From: an uncultured Candidatus Melainabacteria bacterium | GTDB taxonomy: Bacteria; Cyanobacteriota; Vampirovibrionia; Gastranaerophilales; Gastranaerophilaceae | DNA: 16,054 bases | Direction: 5' to 3' | Assembly: GCA_934754775.1 (NCBI GenBank) | Contig: CAKVIM010000027.1 | Location: forward strand, 1 to 16,054 | Shown: piece by piece, positions 4,985 to 12,758 of the stretch | Numbering within the stretch: the first letter of the stretch is position 1 | How the letters are laid out: each line of letters starts with the position of its first letter | Position numbers and translations under genes: made by a program | The notes under the pieces: model-generated | The model's database searches: none | Told to the model about the DNA's origin: nothing | What the model saw: only the letters and a program-made list of their open reading frames with translations

Positions 4985-7014
4985 CGAGAATAACCTTTTT
5001 CCACCTCGCCCCTCAAATCATCAATGAATTCTTTTCTGTACAAAAAGCCCAAATGAGCACCATTGTTGAGACAAACAAGATGCGTACCCGCAAGATTTTT
5101 TAGTTTAGCTATCTGACTCATATTTGTAAAATAATCGTCAAATGAATGATAAATCTTGTAGTTATCATTGCTTACTAAATACTCTGCAAGCGAATAAAGA
5201 CTCGTCGAATAACGCATATCTTCCAGAGTACCGCCATTTACCAAATATTTTTCTGCATAATCACGATAATTCATGTTGTTCATTTTTTCGTAAAAATCAG
5301 TCTTTTGCCCCTTTGCGATTTTCTCTATTGCAAAGACCAAATCAGACAATTTTTGTCGCAAAATAAATGTTGTTATGAGTTTTCCTTCCTCATCAGAAAA
5401 CGGAAGTGTATCAATTTTGTAGTCAGAATTTTCTTTCAGTTGAGATAATTGCAAGATTTTTGCAGCCGTTATCGCAGTCTTATGCTTAACTTCCGGAGAA
5501 TTCTTGTCGAACTCTTCTCCATTTTTATCTAATTGTTCTAACGCATAAACAAGTTCAATCGGCGGAGAAATTGCAATAAACTTATCTACATTCAAAATAT
5601 TGTTCTTGCTTTCTTTCTCTGCGACAAAGAGAGTTACCATTGCACCAAAAGAAGTCCCGACCACAACTTTTTCAGAAAATTCACAACCATATTTTGAACA
5701 AATTGACTCCAAGATTTTTGAAGTCACAAGCCTTACATACTCTGCATCTCGAGCAGGAACTCCGGGACAATATCCGTCAGGCATGCTTTTTACGAATTCC
5801 CAATGAAAATGACTGCCCTGTATCACAACCGAATAGCCCATGTCATAAAACATTTTGGCAAAAATAATCGAATGGTGAGCGTTTGAGCCTTCACCAATGG
5901 ATGGATACAAAATAACAAGCGGAGCTTTTTTATCTTTCTGCAAAATATATCTGTAAACATAATCATCTTTTGCAGAATCCACACTTATCTCACCTGATTT
6001 TATACGTTTGGCAAAACTTCTGTTCCAAAGCGAAAGCTCATTCCAGATTGATTTATTAATAGATTTATCTTCAAATAAAGCTGTACGCATAGAATCAACA
6101 ACAGGAGATTGCGGATGAAAGTCGTCAAGCTGAATATCAGCATCAAGAGGCGGTTTCTTTATGATATCAAGATTAGCTGCCGCACCCAAAAGTTCGCCGT
6201 CAGAGATTTCCGCAACTTCTGCGGTATCAGAACGTTCTTCGTTCGTATCTTTGGATATCAAATCCTCTCTATCAAGATTAGCGTTTCTTATATAATTTTC
6301 AAGACCGAACATTTTCTTCTGAATATCATAAGGGTCGGCATAAGTAGTCTCAATCATTTTAGCAAGCGGCTGCATATAAGAAGTTCTATTCACCATCAAC
6401 CCAAATTTTATCAAACCGGTTAGCGGAGTCGCCAGATAAACAGACGGGTCAAGTGCAGCTTCTAACGCCCTTCCACACAAAGAACGTGGTGTGCAAGAGT
6501 TTAAAATCGGCATCACAAGGTAAGTTCCCGAATGCATTTTACATTTGCAAAGAGCCTGCTCCATGTTTTCGTTAGTCGGCTTTACTTTAAATAATTTATC
6601 CGCAGGGTCAAAAAGTCCGCCGAGTCCGATGGTTGAATTAGTCAAAAATCGGACAGTTTCTTTTTTCACCCCATCTCCATCACGTTGTAGAATACAACTT
6701 GCGAGTCTTTTGGGGTATTCTATATTATTATATGCGGATTTAATTCTATCCATGCCGTATTTTGGCATTATTGATGACCATAAAATATGTACAGGGCGTG
6801 CAACATATTTATTTAGTCGAGAGTTGAGATTGAACATTTTTCGGTTAAATTTCTCATACTTATCGACTCCTGCATACATTTCAGAATAATCTGGATATTT
6901 GCAATTTTCAGTTTGTACCGCTTGAATATCATCAACTGCTGAAAAAACTGCCACATTATTGAATAGTAGAAACAATAGCAGGACTAGCGATACCACTTTA
7001 TTTTTAGAAAACAT
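4981..7014 (-). CDS. mlaA: MlaA (VacJ)-like outer-membrane lipid protein fused to a C-terminal alpha/beta hydrolase
   Basis: A 677-residue exported protein of two parts. Residues 1-25 form a signal peptide (MFSKNK then a leucine-rich core, probable cleavage after VFS). Residues about 48-255 are an MlaA/VacJ domain, with FNRKMFNLNSRLNKYVARPV (56-75), NSTIGLGGLFDPA (126-138) and GTYLVMPIL (163-171). MlaA removes misplaced phospholipids from the outer leaflet of the outer membrane. After an acidic linker (about 256-310), residues about 350-677 form an alpha/beta hydrolase: strand and oxyanion region APLVILYPSIGEGSNAHHS (364-382), nucleophile elbow GTSFG with Ser455, and catalytic histidine His654 in NNGAHLGFL. 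I cannot place the acidic triad residue. E. coli MlaA is about 250 residues and a lipoprotein; here no lipobox cysteine follows the signal peptide. The start at 7014 has GAGAGGAG 4 nt upstream; a longer frame from 7050 lacks one. A lipase or phospholipase role for the second domain is inference. Confidence 0.9.
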   Translation of the reverse strand: MFSKNKVVSLVLLLFLLFNNVAVFSAVDDIQAVQTENCKYPDYSEMYAGVDKYEKFNRKMFNLNSRLNKYVARPVHILWSSIMPKYGMDRIKSAYNNIEYPKRLASCILQRDGDGVKKETVRFLTNSTIGLGGLFDPADKLFKVKPTNENMEQALCKCKMHSGTYLVMPILNSCTPRSLCGRALEAALDPSVYLATPLTGLIKFGLMVNRTSYMQPLAKMIETTYADPYDIQKKMFGLENYIRNANLDREDLISKDTNEERSDTAEVAEISDGELLGAAANLDIIKKPPLDADIQLDDFHPQSPVVDSMRTALFEDKSINKSIWNELSLWNRSFAKRIKSGEISVDSAKDDYVYRYILQKDKKAPLVILYPSIGEGSNAHHSIIFAKMFYDMGYSVVIQGSHFHWEFVKSMPDGYCPGVPARDAEYVRLVTSKILESICSKYGCEFSEKVVVGTSFGAMVTLFVAEKESKNNILNVDKFIAISPPIELVYALEQLDKNGEEFDKNSPEVKHKTAITAAKILQLSQLKENSDYKIDTLPFSDEEGKLITTFILRQKLSDLVFAIEKIAKGQKTDFYEKMNNMNYRDYAEKYLVNGGTLEDMRYSTSLYSLAEYLVSNDNYKIYHSFDDYFTNMSQIAKLKNLAGTHLVCLNNGAHLGFLYRKEFIDDLRGEVEKGYSR

Positions 7015-7142
7015 AATCTCTCCTCTCAAAAAAATTGTATTTTCCTGCATCAGAAATTGTATCGCCTAGTGAGATGGTATGGTTGATTAGTAAAATTTAA
7101 TTGATTATATAAAAATGTTTTTTTAGACTACTTTTTCCGTAC

Positions 7143-7229
7143 CCCTCTCCTTACAGGAGAGGGTAGTTTTTCAATGTGAAAGCTACGCTTGAACATTAGA
7201 AAAACGGGTGAGGTTCAGCCCGTAAGGGT
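7143..7229 (+). repeat. CCTCTCCT palindrome element, copy 1
   Basis: CCCTCTCCT (7143-7151), loop TAC, AGGAGAGGG (7155-7163), then TAGTTTTT. About 40 nt on is a second hairpin ACGGG...CCCGT (7204-7223) inside GGGTGAGGTTCAGCCCGTAAGGG. The same two modules recur close together at 15934-15980, where they are separated by only 3 nt. The T-run after the first stem could make it a plus-strand terminator, but no plus-strand gene reads into it. Confidence 0.7.
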
Positions 7230-7341
7230 AAATTTAAAACAATTTTCCACTTTCCATTTTCAATTTTCCATTCACTTTTCACTCCTACGCCCAACTAGTA
7301 GTCCCACGTCAAGTCAAATCCATTTACCCCCATTCACCCCT

Positions 7342-7415
7342 ACGCCAAACCGGTAGTTTTACGTTACGTCATCCTGAACACGATTAGTGTGAAGGATCCA
7401 GCTTTTTATTAACTA
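7342..7415. repeat. 74-bp dispersed repeat, copy A
   Basis: Aligns without gaps to 13509-13582 (66 of 74 identical by my count). The core 7375-7400 is identical in both copies. It contains ATCCT-GA-ACAC gatta GTGT-GA-AGGAT, an imperfect hairpin with a tandem G.A mismatch. Copy B sits just downstream of the ATP-grasp gene. Confidence 0.8.
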
Positions 7416-7441
7416 TTATTTTTAGCATTCATAATGTTTTT

Positions 7442-7460
7442 GTTGGGCTAAAAGCCCAAC
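7442..7460. repeat. Perfect 8-bp hairpin GTTGGGCT-AAA-AGCCCAAC
   Basis: GTTGGGCT (7442-7449), loop AAA, AGCCCAAC (7453-7460). No T-run follows on either strand, so it is not a standard terminator. It resembles short GTTGGGC/GCCCAAC hairpin repeats scattered in many bacterial genomes (recollection, not a search). Confidence 0.7.
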
Positions 7461-7628
7461 CTACATTTCTACATTTTATGAGCGAAGCGAATTTAATAAT
7501 TTTCCATTTTCCATTTTCCATTTACTCCAACGCCCAACTAGTAATCCTACGCCAAGCCAATACATTTTCCATTTTCAATTTTCCATTAAAAACGCACAAC
7601 CAGTAGTCTCTCACCCAACCGAATATAT

Positions 7629-9929
7629 TTACCCCTTTACCCCTTCATTTACCCCTTCGAGAGCTTTTTTGTATGAGCAGGTGCGGTTTGAGCAAACTTC
7701 AAACAAACCGTTTTTTGTATTCTTTTTCAAAAGCAATTCGCCGCATTCAGGACATTTATTACCAGTCGGCTCATCCCACAATGCATAAGAACAATCAGGG
7801 TATCTGTTACAGCCAAAGAATATTTTTCCGTATTTAGATTTTTTCTCGACAATTGTTCCTTCACCGCATTTAGGGCATTTAACACCAGTTGAGCGGATAT
7901 ATTTTTTACGATTTTTGCACTCTTTGCACTCAAGATATTTTCCGTAAGGTCCAATCTTCATAACCATATCGCCGCCGCATTTTTCGCATTTTTCATCAAC
8001 AGTTTGAGATTCTTGACCTTCTTTTTCAACATCATCTAATTCTACGCTATTATTCAAAGAAATAATCGTCTTGCATTCAGGATATCCGGAACAGCCCAAA
8101 AATTGAGTCCCGAAACGGCTTGTCTTAACCAACATAACCTTACCGCAATTCGGACATTTTTTGTCGCTCTCAATATTAACTTTTTGTGCAGTTTTCATCA
8201 CAGAATTAACAACTTCCATAAACGGAGTATAAAACTCTTTAAGCACAACATTCCAAACAGCCTTCTTTTCAGCGATTTCATCAAGTTTTTCTTCCATGCC
8301 GGCAGTGAACTTGTAGTCCATAATATCAGAAAACTGTGTAACTAACTGTTTACAAACCGTACGTCCGAGAAGAGTCGGCACCAAAGCCTTATCCTTTTTC
8401 TCAACATACTTACGAGTCTGAATAACAGTAATAATCGTAGCATAAGTTGACGGACGTCCTATTCCGTGTTCTTCCAGAGCTTTAACCAAAGAAGCTTCGT
8501 TATATCTTGGAGGTGGTTGCGTAAAGTGCTGTTTCGGATTGATTTCCTTACACTTAACTTTATCATCTTTTTCCAAATCAGGAATCTTTGCATCAGCTTC
8601 TTTTTCATCTTCTTCAGCATCATTATAAAGCTTCAAGAACCCGTCAAACAAAATCTTGCTTGTTCCGGCTTTCAAATTATAATCGCCTGCTTTAATATCA
8701 ATCGTCTTATTTGCAATCTCTGCCGGTGCCATTTGAGATGACATAAACTTATCCCAAATAAGTTTATAAAGTTTGTACTGATCAGGAGCCAAATACTGTT
8801 TAATACTTTCCGGCGTTCTTTCCGGATAAGAAGGTCTAATTGCTTCGTGGGCATCCTGTACATTTTGTTTACCCTTGACGTAAACATTTGTTGTTGGCGG
8901 ATAATATTTTTCACCATAATTTTCTGTGATAAACTTTTTCGCCATTTCATGTGCGTCATCAGAAATACGAACACTATCGGTTCTCATATAGGTAATCAAA
9001 CCAACCGGCGTGCCGTCGATTTCAATACCTTCGTAAAGTTTTTGTGCAACCTGCATTGTTTTAGAAACGCCAAAACCTAATTTTGAACTCGCTGCACGCT
9101 GTAAAGTTGATGTAATAAACGGTGCCGTCGGTTTTCTTTTTGTTTCTTTTTTAGTTACCTTATCAACCACAAATTCAGTTTCAGGATTGAGCAAAAATTC
9201 TTTAATCTTGTTTGCTTCTTCCTCGTTATTAATCTCGATTTTCTTGTTCTTGTATTTATTAACTTCCGCCTCAAAGAGTTTGCCGTCTTTATCCATTACC
9301 GTATGAATTGACCAGTATTCTTTTGGCACAAAAGCTTCAATTTCTTCTTCTCTTTCGCAAATCATACGCAAAGCTACTGATTGAACACGCCCTGCTGATA
9401 AGTGATAATTGCCCAATTGCTTCCACAAAACAGGTGACAATTTGTAACCTACGAGTTTATCAAGAATCTGTCTTGTCTGCTGAGCCTTAACTTTGTCCAT
9501 ATCAATCTGGCGAGAATGTTCTACTGCGTATTTTACAGCTTTAGGAGTAATTTCGTTGAACTCAATTCTATATACTTTATCATCAGGAACTTGCAAAAGT
9601 TCTCTGACGTGCCACGCAATTGCTTCCCCTTCACGGTCGGGGTCGGATGCAAGATAAATTTTATCAGAACGTTTGGCCAAATCGTTCAACTTTGTAACAA
9701 CTTTTTTCTTTTCCGGAATGATAACATAAGTCGGTTTGAAATCATTATTGACATCAAATCCCAAAACATTATCAGGAAGATTTCTGACATGCCCGAAACT
9801 AGCCTCAATTTGGTACCCGTCACCCAAAATCTTTTTAATAGTTTTAGATTTAGCAGGTGACTCGACTATTACAAGAGCCCTTTCCTTTTTTGGTTTAGTA
9901 GTTTTTTTTGTAGCTTCTGCAGTTGTCAT
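7629..9929 (-). CDS. topA: DNA topoisomerase I (type IA)
   Basis: A 766-residue type IA topoisomerase that relaxes negative supercoils. After a basic 16-residue tail, the TOPRIM domain has ALVIVESPAKSKTIKKIL (Glu23) and SDPDREGEAIAWH (Asp96, Asp98, Glu100). The nucleophile is Tyr314 in GLITYMRTDSVRIS. HLSAGRVQSVALR (176-188) is the usual DNA-binding segment. Four Cys4 zinc ribbons follow, starting near residues 590, 646, 683 and 724 (KKCPNCGK, EKCEKCGG, VKCPKCGE, NKCPECGE). The length is normal for multi-ribbon bacterial enzymes. Its ATG overlaps the dprA stop as ATGA, indicating translational coupling. The last residues EGVNEGVKG are encoded by TTTACCCC-type repeat DNA that continues past the stop, so this tail is probably a repeat-derived extension. 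Confidence 0.97.
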   Translation of the reverse strand: MTTAEATKKTTKPKKERALVIVESPAKSKTIKKILGDGYQIEASFGHVRNLPDNVLGFDVNNDFKPTYVIIPEKKKVVTKLNDLAKRSDKIYLASDPDREGEAIAWHVRELLQVPDDKVYRIEFNEITPKAVKYAVEHSRQIDMDKVKAQQTRQILDKLVGYKLSPVLWKQLGNYHLSAGRVQSVALRMICEREEEIEAFVPKEYWSIHTVMDKDGKLFEAEVNKYKNKKIEINNEEEANKIKEFLLNPETEFVVDKVTKKETKRKPTAPFITSTLQRAASSKLGFGVSKTMQVAQKLYEGIEIDGTPVGLITYMRTDSVRISDDAHEMAKKFITENYGEKYYPPTTNVYVKGKQNVQDAHEAIRPSYPERTPESIKQYLAPDQYKLYKLIWDKFMSSQMAPAEIANKTIDIKAGDYNLKAGTSKILFDGFLKLYNDAEEDEKEADAKIPDLEKDDKVKCKEINPKQHFTQPPPRYNEASLVKALEEHGIGRPSTYATIITVIQTRKYVEKKDKALVPTLLGRTVCKQLVTQFSDIMDYKFTAGMEEKLDEIAEKKAVWNVVLKEFYTPFMEVVNSVMKTAQKVNIESDKKCPNCGKVMLVKTSRFGTQFLGCSGYPECKTIISLNNSVELDDVEKEGQESQTVDEKCEKCGGDMVMKIGPYGKYLECKECKNRKKYIRSTGVKCPKCGEGTIVEKKSKYGKIFFGCNRYPDCSYALWDEPTGNKCPECGELLLKKNTKNGLFEVCSNRTCSYKKALEGVNEGVKG

Positions 9930-11011
9930 GCTCTTTTATACCTATCTCCTTCAATATGTTCGATTAAACTCTTCATCTCCATCACAGTCAATAAAGACAA
10001 AAGCTCATCTGTTCCAAGTCCTGTTTCGGTCTGAATCTCATCAAAACCTTTCGGCTCAATTCCTATTATATCAAAAATTATTTTTTCTTGTGGAAGTAAA
10101 TCATGATTTTGTTTATTTTCACTTTTTGATTTCTTAATCTCCCACCCTAAAGCGTTCAAAATATCATCCCCACTCGTCACAATAGAGGCACCGTCTTTGA
10201 TTAACTTATAGATACCTTCTGTGTTTACATTATTGATAGCCCCCGGGATACACATTAACTCCCTGCCTTGTTCCAATGTGAGATTAGCAGAAATCAACGC
10301 CCCACTTTTTAGAGCCGCTTCTCCAACCACTGTTCCGAAAGAAAGTCCTGTTACAATTCTATTTCTCTGCGGGAACCTAAACTTCAAAGGTTGGAAAGTC
10401 GGGTAATACTCACTTAACACTGCACCGCAAGACTCTTCAATCTTTTCGTATAAATGTTTATTTGATTCAGGATAAACGTAGTCAAACCCGCTTGCAATCA
10501 CGCCGATTGTTTTAAGATTATTATAAATTGCACTCTCGTGAGAAATCGCATCAATTCCGGCAGCGAGTCCCGATACGATACAAACATCCGTATTTTTCAA
10601 ATCTGAGATAACTCTCTTTACGCCCTCTTTCCCATTAAGACTCGCCCTTCTTGAACCGACAAACGCAACTGTTCGATTCAAGTTACAAGAAGCTAAATCA
10701 CCTTTATAATACAAAGTCATCGGCGGATTTGAGATTTGAGAAAGCATGTACGGATAATCTTGCGATTCAAAAGTGATGTATTTAATCCCACGCTTTAAAA
10801 CTTCATCCAAAGCTTTATCGGGATTAACGAGTTTCTTTTTCTCAACAAAATTTTCGGCTTTTTTGACACTTAAATCTTCGATTTGCCTTAAATCCTTGAG
10901 TTCAGCATGAAAAGCCGTTTCAACATCACCAAAGTAATTGTACAATCTTTGTACAAAAGTTGAATCCAGTTGCTCAATCGCAGAAAACGCTATCCAATAC
11001 TTATCCTTCAT
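9926..11011 (-). CDS. dprA: DNA-processing protein DprA (Smf)
   Basis: A 361-residue cytoplasmic protein that, in naturally competent bacteria, binds incoming single-stranded DNA and loads RecA. An N-terminal helical region (1-65) precedes the extended Rossmann-fold DprA domain with TVAFVGSRRAS (114-124), IVSGLAAGIDAISHESA (145-161) and FPQRNRIVTGLS (about 215-226). A C-terminal winged-helix region (about 300-361) follows. Length and motif order are normal. The start ATG at 11011 has no Shine-Dalgarno sequence. An extended -10 element lies 6 nt upstream, so besides being cotranscribed with the TPR gene (22-nt gap) it may have its own leaderless transcript. The 3' end overlaps topA by 4 nt. 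Competence in this organism cannot be inferred from dprA alone. Confidence 0.96.
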   Translation of the reverse strand: MKDKYWIAFSAIEQLDSTFVQRLYNYFGDVETAFHAELKDLRQIEDLSVKKAENFVEKKKLVNPDKALDEVLKRGIKYITFESQDYPYMLSQISNPPMTLYYKGDLASCNLNRTVAFVGSRRASLNGKEGVKRVISDLKNTDVCIVSGLAAGIDAISHESAIYNNLKTIGVIASGFDYVYPESNKHLYEKIEESCGAVLSEYYPTFQPLKFRFPQRNRIVTGLSFGTVVGEAALKSGALISANLTLEQGRELMCIPGAINNVNTEGIYKLIKDGASIVTSGDDILNALGWEIKKSKSENKQNHDLLPQEKIIFDIIGIEPKGFDEIQTETGLGTDELLSLLTVMEMKSLIEHIEGDRYKRA

Positions 11012-11017
11012 TACTCG

Positions 11018-11026
11018 ATTTTAGCA
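11018..11026 (-). promoter_or_regulatory. Extended -10 element in front of dprA
   Basis: Minus strand TGCTAAAAT (11026-11018) matches the extended -10 form TGnTATAAT. It ends 6 nt before the dprA ATG, so the predicted start coincides with the ATG. I see no good -35 17 nt upstream, as is tolerated by extended -10 promoters. Confidence 0.4.
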
Positions 11027-11033
11027 CAAATAT

Positions 11034-11801
11034 TTATATCTTTGCCTTAATTCTTTCAATTAATTTTTCGACACTGTCTTTTTCTTCTTGCGGAATATCG
11101 AACTGAATATAATCTTCAAAATATTCAATCGCATCTTCGTAATCGTTTCTCGCCAAGAAGAGAACACCAACCTTTTTGTACGCAAGCGTAAATTTATCGT
11201 TAACAGCAATCGCCTTCAAATAATTTGAAATTGCTTTGTCTACTTCATTATTAGCTTCGTAAGCTTGTGCCAAAGCATAATACAAGAGTTCATTATTTTC
11301 TTGATAAGTTATAACAGTTTCGAAATTAGAAATCGCTCCTTCGTAATCTCCGAGTTCAAAATAAACATGCCCCAAATCATAATACGCATCATAATTATCA
11401 GGCTCACCGTCAAGAACTCGTTCCAATTCGTCAATCGCATCGTCCCATCTTTGATCCTCAATATAAACCCTTGCTAACAAGTGTGCAATTGCCAAATTAT
11501 CTCTCAATTCGTAGCTTCCTCTCTGTAAAGTTCCAAGAGCAGAAGCCAAATCGCCTGCCTTATAATACAAATCAGAAAGATTGATATAAGCTTGAGCAAT
11601 TTCAGGATCTAATTCTATTGCCTTTGTATAGTAGTTTTCTGCCTGTTCGAAATTTCCCAAACAAGAATAAGCTACCCCCAAGTTATTATAAATATCAGCA
11701 TTGTCAGGCTCTGTTTCCAATACGGAATGGAAAGCATCAATCGCCTCTTTATATTTACGTTCCTTAAACAGGCTCATTGCCTTATCAATTTTTTCTGACA
11801 T
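11034..11801 (-). CDS. TPR-repeat protein (about seven tetratricopeptide repeats)
   Basis: A 255-residue protein made almost entirely of 34-residue TPR units from residue 1 to about 250. Examples are YNNLGVAYSCLGNFEQAENY, AYINLSDLYYKAGDLASALG and AYYDLGHVYFELGDYEGAIS, each followed by a helix with the usual L/A/P pattern. It has no signal peptide or membrane segment, so it is probably a cytoplasmic scaffold for protein-protein contacts. The ATG follows the lptA stop with no gap, and the end of lptA supplies the ribosome site (GAGGAT). Its location between LPS-transport and DNA-processing genes does not identify a partner. Confidence 0.92.
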   Translation of the reverse strand: MSEKIDKAMSLFKERKYKEAIDAFHSVLETEPDNADIYNNLGVAYSCLGNFEQAENYYTKAIELDPEIAQAYINLSDLYYKAGDLASALGTLQRGSYELRDNLAIAHLLARVYIEDQRWDDAIDELERVLDGEPDNYDAYYDLGHVYFELGDYEGAISNFETVITYQENNELLYYALAQAYEANNEVDKAISNYLKAIAVNDKFTLAYKKVGVLFLARNDYEDAIEYFEDYIQFDIPQEEKDSVEKLIERIKAKI

Positions 11802-12758
11802 TTATAAATCCTCTTCGTCCTTAGTATCAATATTATGAATAATAGTTCTAACATTCCCTTCAGCCTTGAAATCCTTAGGGTCCATAGTCATCTTAATCTT
11901 ATCAGCAATAATATCTTTTTCTTGTTGAATAATCTTTGAACGACCGACGAAATAAATTTCGTTTGGCTTGTTAGTCTTTTCATCAGGGAACACAGAAACT
12001 TTTGGCCCTTGTGCGAAATAATCGTCAAACCAAATCTTAACATGCCCGCTACCTACGTAGGTGTTTTGTTTTTTGCTGTATTGCTGATAATCAGAGTGAA
12101 TTGTAAGTTTTTTACCGTCATCAGAAATCGCAACTGTTTTAGTATTTCCAGAAACACTCATTTCTTCAGTCACAGGATTGTAAACAAAATGGTGTCCTTC
12201 AGACTCGTTTTGTTCCTGTTTAACTCTCGCATTACCAATCAAATCTATTTTTCTCAAGCCGCCTTTTTGGTCAGCTACGATTACTGCTTTGTCAGAATAC
12301 GTATCAATGTCTTTGTACTTAATAGTTACAGCACCCGTACAAACCATGACGCTACTTTTTGTATCATATTCTTGAACGTTAGCGTTAATAACAACAATCG
12401 GAGTATTACCTTCTGTAATAATTGATTGAGCTTCGCCTTCTGCTCTTACGATTTTGTTAATTAAAGATACTTGCAAAATATTTGCCTTAACTTCTCTTTT
12501 CTTGTTTTCGTTTACTTCATAAGCATAAGGTTTGTCATAAAATGTTGCCGTATCAAGCTTGTTATTACGTCTGATTGACACATCCGCTCTATCACTTTCG
12601 ACAGTAAGGTTATCAAGCTTTACCTTTACTCCACCATCAAGCTTAATTTTACGTTCTTGATCAGAAAAAGTTTGTGTTTTTGAGTCAATAATCAAATCTG
12701 ACGCAAAAACCGCCACGCTGGATAATATTAATAATACAAGTATTAAAAACTTCTTCAT
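11802..12758 (-). CDS. lptA: LptA/OstA-like periplasmic LPS transport protein
   Basis: A 318-residue exported protein with signal peptide MKKFLILVLLILSSVAVFA (1-19). The mature part is beta-rich and repetitive (DNLTVESDRADVSI, KANILQVSLINKIVRAEGEA, DTYSDKAVIVADQKGGLRKI, FAQGPKVSVFPD), the pattern of the OstA/LptA beta-jellyroll that bridges the periplasm for lipopolysaccharide. E. coli LptA is 185 residues, so this protein is markedly longer, consistent with a longer or doubled jellyroll. The start overlaps the lptC stop by 4 nt (ATGA), with AGGGGG 6-7 nt upstream. Assignment rests on fold pattern and on the adjacent lptC. An LptD N-terminal-like or other OstA-family role is the main alternative. 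Confidence 0.85.
   Translation of the reverse strand: MKKFLILVLLILSSVAVFASDLIIDSKTQTFSDQERKIKLDGGVKVKLDNLTVESDRADVSIRRNNKLDTATFYDKPYAYEVNENKKREVKANILQVSLINKIVRAEGEAQSIITEGNTPIVVINANVQEYDTKSSVMVCTGAVTIKYKDIDTYSDKAVIVADQKGGLRKIDLIGNARVKQEQNESEGHHFVYNPVTEEMSVSGNTKTVAISDDGKKLTIHSDYQQYSKKQNTYVGSGHVKIWFDDYFAQGPKVSVFPDEKTNKPNEIYFVGRSKIIQQEKDIIADKIKMTMDPKDFKAEGNVRTIIHNIDTKDEEDL

Larger units (their letters stand above)
7051..7628. repeat. Gene-free spacer filled with small dispersed repeats
   Basis: No credible ORF in 578 nt. It contains a perfect 9-bp palindrome of the CCCTCTCCT/AGGAGAGGG type (7143-7163), a GGGTGAGGT...CCCGTAAGGG module (7206-7229), TTTTCCA-rich tracts (7241-7272, 7498-7522, 7563-7586), and degenerate copies of an approximately 37-nt unit with core ACGCCCAACTAGTAGT (about 7284-7319, 7339-7371, 7527-7563, 7588-7622). 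It also holds one copy of a 74-bp repeat (7342-7415) and a GTTGGGCT/AGCCCAAC hairpin (7442-7460). No transposase gene is nearby, so these look like non-autonomous elements. Confidence 0.75.

Noticed and set aside
7143..7171. Palindrome plus T-run as the terminator of a plus-strand gene
   Set aside because: No plus-strand gene ends nearby, and the same palindrome occurs elsewhere without a T-run, so I treat it as a repeat.
7284..7622. Possible CRISPR array in the repeat-rich spacer
   Set aside because: Repeat units are diverged and unevenly spaced, the intervening tracts are themselves repetitive, and no cas gene is present.
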